A stretch of DNA of 64,000 nucleotides from Triangularia verruculosa (taxonomy: Eukaryota > Ascomycota > Sordariomycetes > Sordariales > Podosporaceae): contig MU863990.1 of NCBI GenBank assembly GCA_033296885.1, positions 57,955-121,954 of the forward strand. Reading direction: 5' to 3'. Under the pieces are notes generated by a model, which was given only the letters and a program-made list of their open reading frames with translations, ran no database searches and was not told the origin of the DNA. Made by a program: the position numbers and the translations under genes. Shown piece by piece: positions 1-11,988 of this stretch; within the stretch, counting starts at the first letter, position 1, and each line of letters begins with the position of its first letter.

Positions 1-3000
1 CCTTTTTTTCTTTTTATTATACCTACCATTGTTCTACCTGTCAGGGTGTTTTACAGGGAAGCGAAAGCGCGCCACTACAAGAGAGAGCAGGTTCTTGAGG
101 GTTGACTTAGGGGTTAACATGTTTTATCAAACACAATTGTTCAAAATTCTTCAAACATTTAGAAACCACTTTTTATGACTCTTTTGCACATGCAATTCGT
201 GACATGCTTGGACTACTGAGCACGGACATAGAAGGGCTTTTTCTTCCATACACTCTGTAGCCGAGGTGTATCACATCATCTCGCTTCACAATGCGTAGCT
301 CAAAGTGGGTGTGGCCTTTTAGACGCAGGTAGCTGTTTAGAGAGACGGATCGTATCAAGTTTGCATACAGATCTTTCTTGGGAGTGTACATAGGTCAGTG
401 GGCTTCGGGTGCCCTCGTTTACTTGAAGAGAATGTTTGGACTGATATGTGAACACCTTTTGCACATACGACCTCTTGGAAGTTGCTGAATTCTGTGGGTA
501 GATGGATTCCTGGGAATGCCATGCCTCAGATGGGTCTTTCTCCAACTCACCTACGGACACGCGGCACCGACATACCCACACTTGCAAGAGGGGCCCTTCT
601 CGGGTGAGCAAACATTCAGGGTACTCCAGGTTACATCAAGCAGGAAATCCACCTCACTCAACCAACTGTGTGATACATATGTAGTATCAAGGTACAAGGG
701 AGGTACATTCATCTCATCTGATCGACAGACACCGACATGACCCCCCTCCTGTCCATTGGCTGTATAATACCTGTCTCTATCACATATTCAGACCCAAAAG
801 CTATCCCCCATCTGGCTCTCCCGGGTCCGGTTACAACCCGCTGCGGCTTGGTCTGCCACAGCCTGCCATTGACAGAGAGCTTCGAGAGAAAAAAACACAA
901 AAAGAACTGTCGGTGAATGAATCGAGCCCACCTTAACCGGTTCCTTGACATCGATATCCCATATCTCCCGTCTCGAGATAGCCCTCTTCACAGAAGTATA
1001 CATGACAAAACAGAGTGGGATGACTACTCGATGAAGTCGAGATAAAGCACGCAATCTATAATGTAACTGAACTGCACAAAACCTACCCTTCTCTCTTGGT
1101 TACTCTCGTCGATGGGGTCAACGACAGGGGGCGCATAAAAAAAAAGAAAACATACCGAGAAGCTTGTGCTGTGTCCTGCTGTTTGGTTGCCCTCCCACGT
1201 AGCAGAGGCAAGAGAAGGTGGATCATGAGGCGGAGGAGGAGGGCCGCTCGCCGGCTCGCCATCTTGAGGTTGGAGCACAGGCTCAGGTTCAGAGAACAGG
1301 GTGGACTTGCACAATCAAGGACCTGCCCGATCGGAGATTCTAGCCCTGGAAGGAAAGGTTGCGTGGGGGAAGGGACTTGAGCTAGTAGAGGAGGGGGATG
1401 TGCATGGGGATGATGGAGATGGGGAGACAATGAATGGCGAGAGGCATCTGCAAGCCACAGCTCCGCACAAAAAGCTGGGGGGCTGGCCACCTGTCCGACT
1501 TCCTGGCGAGAGAGGGGCAACAGGCAAGCGGAGGAGGAGACAAGAGGAGAGAAAGAGGGGAAAAAAAGTCGCCGATAACTTTCGGTATTCTGTAGTGTAT
1601 TGGGTCGTCAGGACATGTGTAGCTAGTGGGGAAAACGACCCCATCTCCATAGATCAACACTGTTAACCGCGCTCGCCCTAACCAAACACCACTGATTCGT
1701 GAGAATGATATGTTGATCTGTCCCCAAGACCCCCAAGACGCCGCTAGAAGATGCAAAGAATAAAAAGAAGAAGAGAGCTCGCGCCCCTCCAGCAGAGCAG
1801 AGCAAGCCACAAAGGAGGGGGGAAAGGAGGGTGTCACCTGAGAGACTATCGATTGATCGGCCACGATAGCTAGGTTGATCGAAAGTCATCTAGAAATGAC
1901 CTTCTAGAAAGACTAGAACCCGTCTAGAAGCCTGTTTGGAAGGTCAAAAGAGTGATGAGAACGAAGTGGTGTGGTGTGCTACAGCTTGGTGGCTGCATTT
2001 TGGCTGCAAGCGGCACACCATCTCCGTTGGCACAATCGCTGCCCAGAGATTGTGAACTCATTAGTTTTGTTAACCCTGGATATAACAGATATGCACTGTC
2101 ATCGATATAAGAGAGGAGCTCTGCTATCTTTTCGCCTGGCCGCGGGGTATGTAGGAAACGTGTAACTAGGTCTCCTGTTGCATACACGCGACCACAACCG
2201 GGGTTAGGTTGTTTTATCTGGGGAAGTGGGTGGAGAGAAACGTCCGGCTTTGCTTGTTGACCTGGGAGGTACTTCCAACGACGACCAGAGACGCAGTCAG
2301 CAGCAAAAAAGACGGGATATGCGCCATGGCTGCAAGCTGCAAGCAAGAAGCAGGTTGTGTTCTCCCGTAGCGACGCGACCAAGACTGCTCCGTAGAGAGG
2401 GGTGTTGGCATCCCGCGATCACACCGGGCCATACCACAACGGGAAGGCAGTTCAAGATCTGGCGGAAGACGTGATTTGCCGTGGTGGTCTGTGGTCGGGG
2501 AGCTCGTCGGTTACCACTGAGGAGACGAACCCTGAAGCTCGGATGTTGGGCAGATAAAACTGAAGAGTTATCTCCCTGCTTGCATATTCGGTTTTGGACG
2601 TGATCGTGGGGGCCTATGGGGAGATGTGTTGGGCAGCATTCAAGCAGAAGGGAGGTTACCAGAAGAGGCACCTCTGAACCGCTCTATTACACCAAAAGCT
2701 AAGATTAGACACCGAGATGCTCTGACAAAATGAGGCACCTACCGGATCCGAAGCATCACTTCATTCCACCAAATGACAGGCGGGATTTTCTCAACCAGTC
2801 GGTCGATTTGCAAAGATGGTTGACGGTGTCGAGGCCAAGCTCATCTTGCCAAGACGCGAGAGGGTCCTTGAATGTCAAGACTTGCATGTGACAGCCAGGC
2901 GAGGCTGTGACTCGAAAGAAACGGTGATGAAGGCTTCATAGAGATGTATTATTACTCAAGACGGAGACATCACGACGAGCTCAAAGTCAGGTTCTTAACG

Positions 3001-3374
3001 AAACGGTGCTGGGTCACAGACGGGAAGCTGAAGTTGAAGTTGAAGAACAAATGCATTGTTGTAATCTTACAATTCTGCATGTCTTGAATCACGGACGGCT
3101 TGCCAGCCTCTTCAGTTGGCAGTGACTGTGCCAGCTGCCACCTCTCAAAAGCTTTATCGCATCGGCGATAACACAACGATAAGACAAAAAACAGAACCCC
3201 ACCAAACAGGAAAATCTTATCTTATCGGCCTTATCGGCTCAATTCCAGAATTTTTGGCCGCCATGGGACAGCAGGCGCAACGCCAGCAGCGCAATTGATC
3301 ACTGCTAGCCATCGCCAATTGATACCATCACCAACCTCCTTCTCCCCATCAGACAGCCTCCAAGGAATTGAAAA
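1..3374. other. Gene-poor left flank, no gene supported
   Basis: No reading frame here shows a recognisable family, codon regularity or a convincing exon-intron structure. The longest open frames (about 160 codons on the minus strand near 1.4-1.9 kb) are low-complexity and overlap frames open on the other strand. The stretch begins with a pyrimidine-rich tract and contains a CTAGAA cluster near 1.9 kb, listed separately. It most likely holds the promoter and 5' region of NOP16 plus regulatory or UTR sequence of a gene beyond the left edge. Confidence 0.5.
1890..1929. promoter_or_regulatory. Cluster of heat-shock-element-like CTAGAA motifs
   Basis: CTAGAA occurs at 1890, 1904, 1913 and 1924, and the second copy is a perfect TTCTAGAA palindrome (TTCnnGAA). 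Alternating TTC/GAA units are the known binding pattern of heat-shock factor. Spacing is irregular (14, 9 and 11 bp), so only part of the cluster fits a canonical element. The target gene is unclear: NOP16 starts about 1.45 kb downstream, and a leftward gene may lie outside the window. Confidence 0.35.
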
Positions 3375-4118
3375 ATGGGTCGCGAACTTCAAAAGCGCAA
3401 GGCGCGCTCCTCGCGCTCCAAAGTCAAGATGCCCAACCGTCCCAAGAAGGCCCTGAACCCCCTAGGCAATAGCATCATCGCAAAGAACTGGTACCTAGCT
3501 TCCATCCCATCCCCTGCCCTCTCTCCCTCTCTCCCCCCGCTCATTTTAATGTTTGACTTTAATAGGGACAAGAAACAAACCCTCTCCCAAAACTACACCC
3601 GCTTCGGCCTCGTCGCCAAACTCGGCAAAACCACAGGCGGCACCGCCCCCTCGGACAGGTCCAAGCTCCGCACCGACGTCCAGGACCCCCTCGCCGTGCA
3701 GTCCTACTCCAACTCGGGCTCCCTCCGCGTCCGCGAGGTAAAAGTCGAGCGCGACCCAGAAACCGGCAAGATCATCAGGATCCTCAAGGACACCAACCCG
3801 CTCAACGACCCGTTAAACGATCTCGAGTCTGGCGACGAGGAGGAGCCGACCGCGAAGAAGGAATACGAAGAGTGGAGCGGGTTAGCGGGGGAGACGTACG
3901 AGAAGAGCGAGGTGCTGAAGGCGCTGGAGAGGGAGGCGAACAGAGAGGTGGAGGCCAAGCCAAGGCATCAGAGTGATCGGGAGAGGGAGTGGCTGCAGAG
4001 GTTGGTGGATAGGCATGGGGAGGATATTGCGGCGATGGCGAGGGATATGAAGCTGAATCCTATGCAGCAGACGCCCGGGGATCTGAAGAGAAGGTTGAAG
4101 AAGGCGGGTTTGATCTAA
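3375..4118 (+). CDS. NOP16: Ribosome biogenesis protein NOP16
   Basis: Two exons, 3375-3490 and 3566-4118, give 222 residues. The intron (3491-3565, GT...AG, 75 bp, pyrimidine-rich) keeps the frame open, so an unspliced reading would add 25 foreign residues. Splicing restores the conserved NWDKKQTLSQNY segment. The N-terminus (MGRELQKRKARSSRSK) is strongly basic, as in Nop16 proteins, which act in the nucleolus in 60S pre-ribosome maturation. The tail is acidic and charged, and ends with a segment LNPMQQTPGDLKRRLKKAG typical of the family. The start context GAAAAATGG is acceptable. The gene is convergent with the MARVEL gene. Confidence 0.9.
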   Translation: MGRELQKRKARSSRSKVKMPNRPKKALNPLGNSIIAKNWYLASIPSPALSPSLPPLILMFDFNRDKKQTLSQNYTRFGLVAKLGKTTGGTAPSDRSKLRTDVQDPLAVQSYSNSGSLRVREVKVERDPETGKIIRILKDTNPLNDPLNDLESGDEEEPTAKKEYEEWSGLAGETYEKSEVLKALEREANREVEAKPRHQSDREREWLQRLVDRHGEDIAAMARDMKLNPMQQTPGDLKRRLKKAGLI

Positions 4119-4956
4119 GGGGGTTAATGCACATTATGGCGGAAGAGTTGCTTTCGGCGAAAGGGTTCATTGTTCATGTCACTCATAGTATCGGCGTTTC
4201 TGGTGTTCTCCTTTCATTAATCTATGACGGAAATGGAAAATTTGGAGGTTTGGCTATCAAGGACTTGGACCCCGAGTTTGATGAAGACGGTTGAATGGGC
4301 GTCGTTCAGGCAGTTGAACAAGATGTCGGATCAGGTTACTGGGCTTGAATGGCAGTAAAGTCTTACCGCCTGCCCCAACATCTTGCTCGACAGTATGTTC
4401 AGCCGACATCATCCCAATCCACATCTACCGTGAATCTAACGGCAAAGTAGACTACAAGAACTGAAGAAGGTGTCGGACTGATTAATCTGAGTTTTGGACT
4501 GGTTGATTTGAGGGGTTGGCCTCACGAAGTCGAAATCACTATAATGCTGCGTCATTAGCGCTACCATTCACACACACAAAACAAGCAAGTCTTTTGACAA
4601 CTAACACTCCTATTCAGTTTCATGATATCTTCATTTTCGTGTAAACAATGACCCTCTTCTCCCTGACGCCAGAAACCACACAATGTTTCATGAGGATTGT
4701 AAATCGTTGACCATATTGTATATGAAAATCGCACAAGCCAAATGCCGCCATGTACAACTCCGCCGTCCGGAAACAAGAAACACAGAAGCAATAAAACACC
4801 CTCCCGGCTAATCCATCAAACCATACCATGCCAGTCGCTTGCGTTTGCTCCAAAATGAAACCAACCTCCTTCCCCCTGACCCAAACATGCTTTGCTGTCC
4901 GGTCCTGTCATAGACTTCCGCCATCTCACCTTTTGACGTTTTGATCACCTCACCCT
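4119..4956. other. Intergenic region between convergent genes
   Basis: This is 3' flanking DNA of NOP16 (+) and of the MARVEL-type gene (-). Open frames here are short and carry no recognisable domain. I see no RNA gene or repeat. Confidence 0.5.
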
Positions 4957-6043
4957 TCACCGGTGAAGGTGATCATAGTTTCCCTGCGGGAACCTCGCCG
5001 GCCCGGTTCTATCTTCCTCCTCGTCATATGTGCCAACACTTGGAGCCTGATATCTGCTATTCATCGACCCTCCCAGCGTTGACGCACCTCCACCCATGGC
5101 TGAAACTCGTCCCGAGTGGTACTCGGTGTCATCGTCGAACGGGTTCGCGTTGGCCTCTCCTCTCCTGAACGGGTTGTCCAAGTAAGAGCTGCTCACTGTG
5201 CTGGCCGCGGCCGGTCCGCCGACGGTGCTGCCGTATGGGTCAGAGAAATCCGACTTGGGGGCGCCATATGGGTCCGAACTGTAATCCGATCGCGCACCGC
5301 CGTAAGGAGCAGGCCTGTCATCGTCCTCGGCGTCGTGGATGTTGACTGGGGCATAGGCTTCCTCGTCGTGGGGAGCGAGGGAGAAGGCGGCCTTGTCAGG
5401 ATCGATGTTTTGGCTGTCGCCACCGCCGCGGTTGCCACGATCGTAGCCGGGGAGGCGGTTGTTCCATTGGTAGTACTTGAGGGTCCAGATGCTAAGGAAG
5501 GTTGTGGCGCAGAAGAAGAGGCTACGAATTGTTAGTATGGGGGTTTGAGATAGGATGATGGCGGAGCAGGGGTCAGGACATACAAGACGAATACTCCCAT
5601 GCCAACAATAGCTTTGCTGATACTACAAACATCCCCGCAGAGACCAGAAGAGTTATAGGCCGCCTGCGTCGCAAAGGCAGAAAGCCAGATGATGGTGAAG
5701 ATGACGTCGACCAAGACCATCACCGTGGGGTTGGCGATCTTGCGCGTCCGGGGGAAGCGAGGGGCGCCGATGAGATAGATCCATGCTGGTAACGTTAGGA
5801 AGAACTACCATCAAGTATTACTGTCAGTATCGTTGTCACCGCCAAAAATGAGGGGATATAGGGAAGGCTGAGACATACCACTCCAAATGTCCAGCCGTTG
5901 TTGCCCACAATCTTTGCTTTTTCGGCCCGAAACACAGCAATCTCGAGACACCATAGTACAAACGCAAAGACGATCTGTGCTATGTGGAATGCGAGCTTGA
6001 AGGCCGGGATTTGCTCGGCGTCGAGCTCAAAGTCTTCCCACAT
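4957..6043 (-). CDS. MARVEL-type four-TM membrane protein
   Basis: Three exons (6043-5879, 5804-5584, 5521-4957) sum to 951 nt and 316 residues. Donors GTATGT, acceptors and phases all agree, and intron 2 has a CTAAC branch point. Four hydrophobic segments are visible: near residues 15-35 (FHIAQIVFAFVLWCLEIAVF), 45-70 (FFLTLPAWIYLIGA), 80-105 (VMVLVDVIFTIIWLSAFA) and about 120-145 (VGMGVFVFLFFCATTF). This is the layout of fungal MARVEL-domain proteins, which organise membrane microdomains or vesicle membranes. The C-terminal half is a hydrophilic, probably disordered cytosolic tail rich in Asp, Ser, Gly and Tyr, with NPF motifs (DNPFRR, ANPFDD) that could bind EH-domain endocytic proteins. 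The role in this organism is unknown. Confidence 0.8.
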
Positions 6044-7249
6044 CTTCTTGGAGGGGCTCGGTCCTGCGCTTGGTTCGGTTGGGTTCGTCCGGTGTCTATT
6101 GATATTGCTATGCGCTCGCGCACGCCCTCCCGCCTGTCAAAAGAGCAAGATTTGGACTAGGGTTTTTCGAGAATTGTTCGGAGAAATGCAGTTGCGTGTT
6201 TTGGTGCCAGTAGTAGGGTTTTCCTGTTTGCGATGCGCAGAAGATCCAGAGAGCTGAGGTTGCGCAAGCTGGAGGTTCCTTGGCTTTCCCTTCGCCTTAC
6301 GGTTGCCCAGGGAACTCGACGGGGCTCGCACTCAAAAGCTGACGACCAACAGGGAACGAGGCTGTATGTACGACGTCAAGTGTTTGGTTTGGTGGAGATG
6401 AGCGTAAAAAAAACAGGATAAATGGTATTCCCAGAACAAACAAAACAAAACTCCTGCTCTTTTGGTTGCCAACAGATGAAATTTTGCAGAATCAAAAAGT
6501 TGTCGTCAGCTTTGGCTTGGAGTTGACGTTGCAAGCCCCATGTCTCTTGTCGCAGGTTTGATGGATCCCTCCAGGCTTGTCGTTATCAAACCGCTGCAAA
6601 CACAGCCGCAGCGCTTGGCTTGGCCTTGTTGCAGAGCCACAACCATGACGCCTGCTCCAGTCGCCGCGTTCCCGTTCCCGATCAGCCGATGAAGTGCCGG
6701 TGCTGGCCGGGTCTCTGTCTGTGCCACCAGTTGTGCCAGATAGCGCCCAGTTTCAGCCAACCAACGCTCAGAAAGTCCGAATGTTTACTGTAGCTGTGGT
6801 GCCACACCCAATCCAGGTCGAAAACGAATTTTAAAAACGGGTTACCAGCCCGATCAGCAGATGCCGTGACGTGATCTTCATCTATCCGATCAGTGACATT
6901 TTTCTTCTTCTTGTACAGTAAGTTGCCAGAACAGACCTTCTGTGATAGGACTTATAGCCAGCGAATATTTCGCATAAAAAAGCAGAGCTGGTTCGAACAA
7001 GCGGCCGTTTTGAAATAGCCCGAAGTATTGGCCAAGAAGCTGGATCTCATGTGGAAATTGCTGTGTATCAAAAACTTCAGCAGACTCTATAACTGCAGCT
7101 GCGCTATCGATTAAAATATTGTAACAGGTCTCGGTCAAGAGAATGAGGCCGATTACGAATGTGATTGGTCTTTTGGCGGCAGACTTGCCATTGCAAGATT
7201 CGACTTTGATGATTCAAGACTCAATGCAGAGCTCTCGGCGAGATCTAAC
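6044..7249. other. Intergenic region, no gene supported
   Basis: This lies between the start of the MARVEL gene and the 3' end of NLR1. One minus-strand frame at 7138-6890 (82 codons) reads as plausible protein but has no recognised domain, and I could not link it to NLR1 by splicing. Nothing else was seen. Confidence 0.4.
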
Positions 7250-10213
7250 CTAACAGACTCCGATTCCCCTCGTACGAAACAGCTGAACAATCCTCTCGTG
7301 CTTCTTATACGCCGCCGCCTCCACAGGCCGCCCGAGACTGGGGTCCGCCTTGAAGTCAAGCAGCAATTCCACAGCTCTATATTTACCTTGCCACACCGCG
7401 ATGGTTAGCGGTGTCACGACCTTGATATCGAAGTCCTCATCTATATACCATGAGCTCAAGTCAACCTCCTCACTGTCCTCATCCTTTTTGATCCTTGAAG
7501 TCTCGCCAAATATCCGATTGGGATTCGCGCCCCTTTCCAAAAGCAAACGCATGAGCGGTATGTTCTCACTTTCCAACGCCCAGTATAACGACGTCGTCGT
7601 GAGTTCAAACTCGTAATCGACGTCCACGCCATGTTCAAGAAGGACCTCGACAGTCGAAAAACGATCGCCTATCGTAGCATTTCTGAGAGCATTTCCTAGA
7701 GTCGGTGTGCTTCGATCGGTATCTGGATGTGTATCCATCAGGTCTTGTACAACCTATAACCATGTTAGTTGCACCGATCGAGAGGGTACTTCACCGCGGT
7801 CGATTCTACCTACCAGATCAAACCCGTATTTTGACGCAGAAGTAATTGCACTTCTTGATGGAGTAGTGAATATGCATCGATCCGACTTCAAATAGCTGAG
7901 AAACAGGGTCTGCGAGGCCCAATTTTCTGAGCTATAAAATAGCTGCACAACCAAACTGTGAAGGGATGAGGTGGCGTTATCGGCTGCCCTGTAGTGAGTT
8001 TCCCAGTTCCCAGCCGCGTAGAACATGAATGGCATCTGAGACAGTTCAGCTTCCTGCGTCTCTCGTGTTTTGGCCTTTGCATAGAGTTTCTCCACTAGTT
8101 GCGAGACACCCGGATCCAGCATATATGTTAGACAGACGGTAGCAACCTCTGTGTTCGCGGCACGGCTTCCGATGTGATACCCGGAAGCTTTCGACTTGGT
8201 GATACGGTCCGATTGGAGAAACTCCTGAACTGAATAGTGGGCAATTCGAACGTTGGCATCTTGGTCAAATTCGAGCAGACCAGGACAGATGTAGAGAACA
8301 TCATCCTCGCCTTCGTATATTTTGTCTCGGTTGAAGCTCGGAGGGTCGTCAAGTTCTACTGCAATTGCTTCAATGAGCTCAGGCAAGCTGAGAGGCCTCG
8401 TGGCGGTACAAAGTAATGTCAAGATTCTTCTGGCGTCTTCGGCACATTCTGGGCTGATATTGAGGAGCATCCGTTCGTAGGTGTCGTCCAGACTTTGGGG
8501 CAGCGACGCGAGCAGACTCCGTAGTTGCGCCTTGCTGATTGGGCAAGACTCCAGGGCTGTGAATTGACACTCAACCCATCGAAATCTAGCTCTTGTAAGT
8601 ATTTCGTGATATGCTTACCTGGGGTAGGATTACGCCTTCCCTCTCCCCAAAAACATCAATGGCGAGGAAAGTAAACATTGACTTACACTCCTCTTGCTCG
8701 TGAGGCAAGAGCCTCTTGAATCTCCTGGTGGTATTTGCTCCATCGTCGAAGTAGTCGATTGGTTTGTAGATGGCTTGTAATGAAGGAGGCGATATCCGAG
8801 TCGATAGATGCATTTTTCATTTTGATGTCTTCGTTTTCGGTAGGCGAGAGGTATTCCCTAATATCTGGCTCGTCACGACTTGTGACTAAAAGGTGTAATC
8901 GAGACTCTGACCATGCTCGAATCTCATGTAATGCATTAAGGAGAGTCTTTCGGTGCTTAGGCTTAGGGCTTTCATCTAAGGCGTCCAGGATGATGTAAAC
9001 GTCGTCGAACTTTTCAATTATAGCAATTAGAGTGTCCAGAAGCGCTTCGATGGGCGGTGTGGTGCTGTAATACGTATCTCGAAGACGTATCAGGAACTCT
9101 TCCCCTGCTGTAGTCTGGTTTGCGAGTTGAAGAATTATCGATTTGAGCATCGATATGGTGTCTTGCTTCGTCTCATCGTTGAATGTAAAGTAGAAAAAGG
9201 CAAGCCCGCTGGTCACAGCCCCGAAGTTGGTGCGTTTCCGGTATTTCTCGGTCCATTCGATGACCGTTGAAGAAAGGACGGACTTCCCACAGCCAGCAAA
9301 GCCGTTCAACCACAGGAAAGAGTTGGGCTGACTGAGCCATTCGGTAAATTCGACGCCATTCTTGACGAACCAGAGACCGGTGTCGGGATGCCGCTTTCTA
9401 CAAGCCTCGCGGTAGTTTACCGACACATCAGGGGCTTTTAGCCAGCTTCGAATAGTAGATTCGACTTGGGTACTCCTAACCAAGTCAAGGACGGCTTTCA
9501 TGTCTTCGATGTCATCATGGATGACCATAGACTTCTTCTGTTGGGCCACCTGGAGCGCCAAGGTTAGGCCAGCACATATCTCGTCAACCGTTTCGTCGAG
9601 TTTCTGAAGTGTACTCTCTACACCATCGTACATTGAGGTTAGCTAGGCTTAAACCGAGAGTTCCAACGCGTGACTTATGCTCTGCACTGTTCAGAAAGAT
9701 CCTACAAAGAAATATAATGAAATGGCAGGAGGTTGCCTTTATCGTGATAGATATCCTCGGCTCCACTGAAGGTCCGTAACAGACACCTACATACAGCATG
9801 GACAATGAGAAATGAATGAAAGGGCTTTACTCACGGCGGAAAGGGTAGGTAACTCGACGAGCGGCAGTCCTTGCGAAGGACTCAATATTGGAGGAGGCAG
9901 TCCTTGTGAGACGTTTTGGTGCAGCAGGTTGTGTAAGCTTCTTGGCCTCCTCGCTCAGCTCATGTATATACTCGTCGCATTCTTGAACCGCTCCTGAAAT
10001 AGTCTTAAGGAGTGATCGTTCTTCCGGTTGGAACTTGCGGGTCTTAAGATTGTTGTCCAAAGAGTCCAAGATCGAGAGCAGGCGGTTTAGTTTGCTGATG
10101 GTGCGAGCAGTATCCGTTTTCTGGTCTTTCACAGACGTGTAATACTGAACAATGCATTGGGTGGCCTGAATTCCCAATGATATTACCCCAATGACAGCGC
10201 CAGCAATCTCCAT
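7250..10213 (-). CDS. NACHT-ankyrin NOD-like receptor (NLR1)
   Basis: Four exons (10213-9835, 9617-8687, 8585-7814, 7753-7250) sum to 2586 nt and 861 residues, with intron phases 1, 2 and 0. The N-terminus (MEIAGAVIGVISLGIQATQ, about 125 residues) matches the hydrophobic-then-helical fungal N-terminal domain of STAND proteins (HeLo-like). The NACHT domain follows, with Walker A GFAGCGKS at about residues 232-239 and a Walker B-like IILDALDE at about 335-342, then the conserved FRWVECQ winged-helix-side segment. The C-terminal exon encodes only about three ankyrin repeats (VEVLLEHGVDVDYEF, MRLLLERGANPN, AVELLLDFKADPS). Such proteins sense non-self or invaders and can trigger regulated cell death (heterokaryon incompatibility). 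It is intact by this model. Its paralogue NLR2 lies 9 kb away. Confidence 0.85.
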
Positions 10214-10461
10214 TGTCGAGAAATGGTCATGGAGTACCTAACCAAGATAAAGAGAAGCGTAGGTATCTTATAAGGAAGAAAACAGAAGGCTGCCTCCAGT
10301 GGGAGTTGATAGGCGCCCAAGTATGCCCCGCCTCAGACTGGTCGCCAAGGTGATTGGTGATTGGAAGGACGCAACCACAGAATTCACGGCGGCTAGGAGC
10401 AAACGAATTGTTAGAGATTCCTCGAGATTCTGATAGGCAACCAAAGGCCACTGAGACCTAA

Positions 10462-11988
10462 CTAGACCTTATACTTCTTTGGCTCGAGTTCTGCGATGTC
10501 AGCACTCGTGGCGTGTCCATCCAACATCATCTCGGCCATTAGGCACCCCGTGCCCGGCCCATTCTGTATACCCCAACATGTATGTCCTGAAGCGATCCAT
10601 AACCCCTTCACATAAGACTGTCCAATCACTGGGTCTCGCTCTGTGCCAAACCTCATATGTCTTGGTAAATAACATGCCTGCTTTGCCTTGATGGGAGCGG
10701 TGCCCAACGCAGGCGACACAGTCCCCATATATGAAACTAAATCGTCACATTGGTCTTCATCGCACTGCACCAAGTCTGCTGTTTCTGGAAGAGGAATGGA
10801 GGAATCTGGCTCACCTGCTCCATTTAGTTATGTCAGCACTGTTCAGAGCTTCATGTTATGTCGCCCAGCGCACAAGATAGGTGACGAAAATAAACCTACC
10901 ACAAGCATACACCTCCCCAAAAGGTCTGGCATATACCTCTGGATCCACGTTCCGTTTATGCTTCCTCTTCTGCCCTTTTCTTGCTCGATGTTCCGGCACA
11001 AAGTCTGTAGGAAGGTTGATGTCGGTAAAGACAGCATACGGTGTGACGTCTGCTTCGTAGACAACACTATGAGCCCTCAAACCCTCTATCTTCGTCCTTG
11101 GCAAAATCTTGCCTGTCCAAGGCCCTGCAGAGACAACCACATCTGTCGCATCACTAATTTCGCAAAGTTCACCAGTCTCTCGGTCTTCGTACTCTAAACC
11201 GATGACCTCTGTCTTTTCACTGTTATACTTTAAACGGGTGACTTTTGCGCCTATCCGGACATCAACCCCTTTTTCCTGAGCGAGGGCGGCGATGGAGGTA
11301 GTAAAATGGAAGGGGTGGACCTGAGCTGTTTCGGTTGCTCCCGGTTGACCCATCTCCTGATAGTGTTGGATGACATTGGAGTCGAACCAATCGAGGTCAT
11401 TAGGCAGAATAGAAGGTTTGAGAAGAGTCGACGCATCCTCATCCTGCTTGGGTAGCTTCTGCCAGTCAGATCCTTTCTCCCTCGTTGAGGCATCAGACAG
11501 AGCGCTTTTTATGGGTAGCGCATCATTGGATTGACCGTTTGTACCCGTCCCATCCCCATTCTCCCGCTCTGGAAGCGATGTGGAGGGCTGTGATGTCGCT
11601 CTGACCCTAGCAAGGAGGTCATCCTTGGTGACGGTCGCCGTGATGGTCCCACATCCTACTCGTCTGTAACCCCAGCGCTGAGCACCATTATGCTCCGCTG
11701 CAAGCTCTTTGTGTAGTCGGTATGATAACGGAACCAGAGATTGTGGATAGGCCCAAAGCGCCAACAGTCCACCGGCTTTTCCAGATGCGCCGGCAGCAAT
11801 CGCGGTCGCTTCGAGAAGAGTGATCGTGTGGAGGTTGGGATTGAACTTGGGATGGCGTGTGAGGAAGTAAGCGGTCGTACATCCGATAATGCCGCCCCCT
11901 AGTTGTAATTCTGTTAGCCTGTAGATAAAACATAGGATCATAGAGCCATACCGATGATCACGATGTTTCTCTTCTGTTGCTCTTCCAT
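10462..11988 (-). CDS. FAD-dependent oxidoreductase, DAO family (Tda3-like)
   Basis: Three exons (11988-11952, 11898-10900, 10814-10462) sum to 1389 nt and 462 residues. The first intron splits the dinucleotide-binding motif: splicing joins NIVIIG to GGIIGCTTAYFL, giving a GxGxxG Rossmann fold at residues 12-18. That join strongly supports both the intron and the MEEQQ start. The C-terminus (ASGHTCWGIQNGPGTGCLMAE) is the FAD-binding end of D-amino-acid-oxidase-type flavoproteins. The closest family I recall is budding-yeast Tda3 and its fission-yeast relatives, linked to endosome-Golgi traffic. The substrate is not established. A longer in-frame N-terminus is possible but unlike the family. 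Confidence 0.8.

Noticed and set aside
1382..1864. Minus-strand open frame of 160 codons in the left flank
   Set aside because: Low-complexity (Ser/Pro/Leu-rich) and overlaps equally long frames on the plus strand. No domain, no conserved start context, no splice partners.
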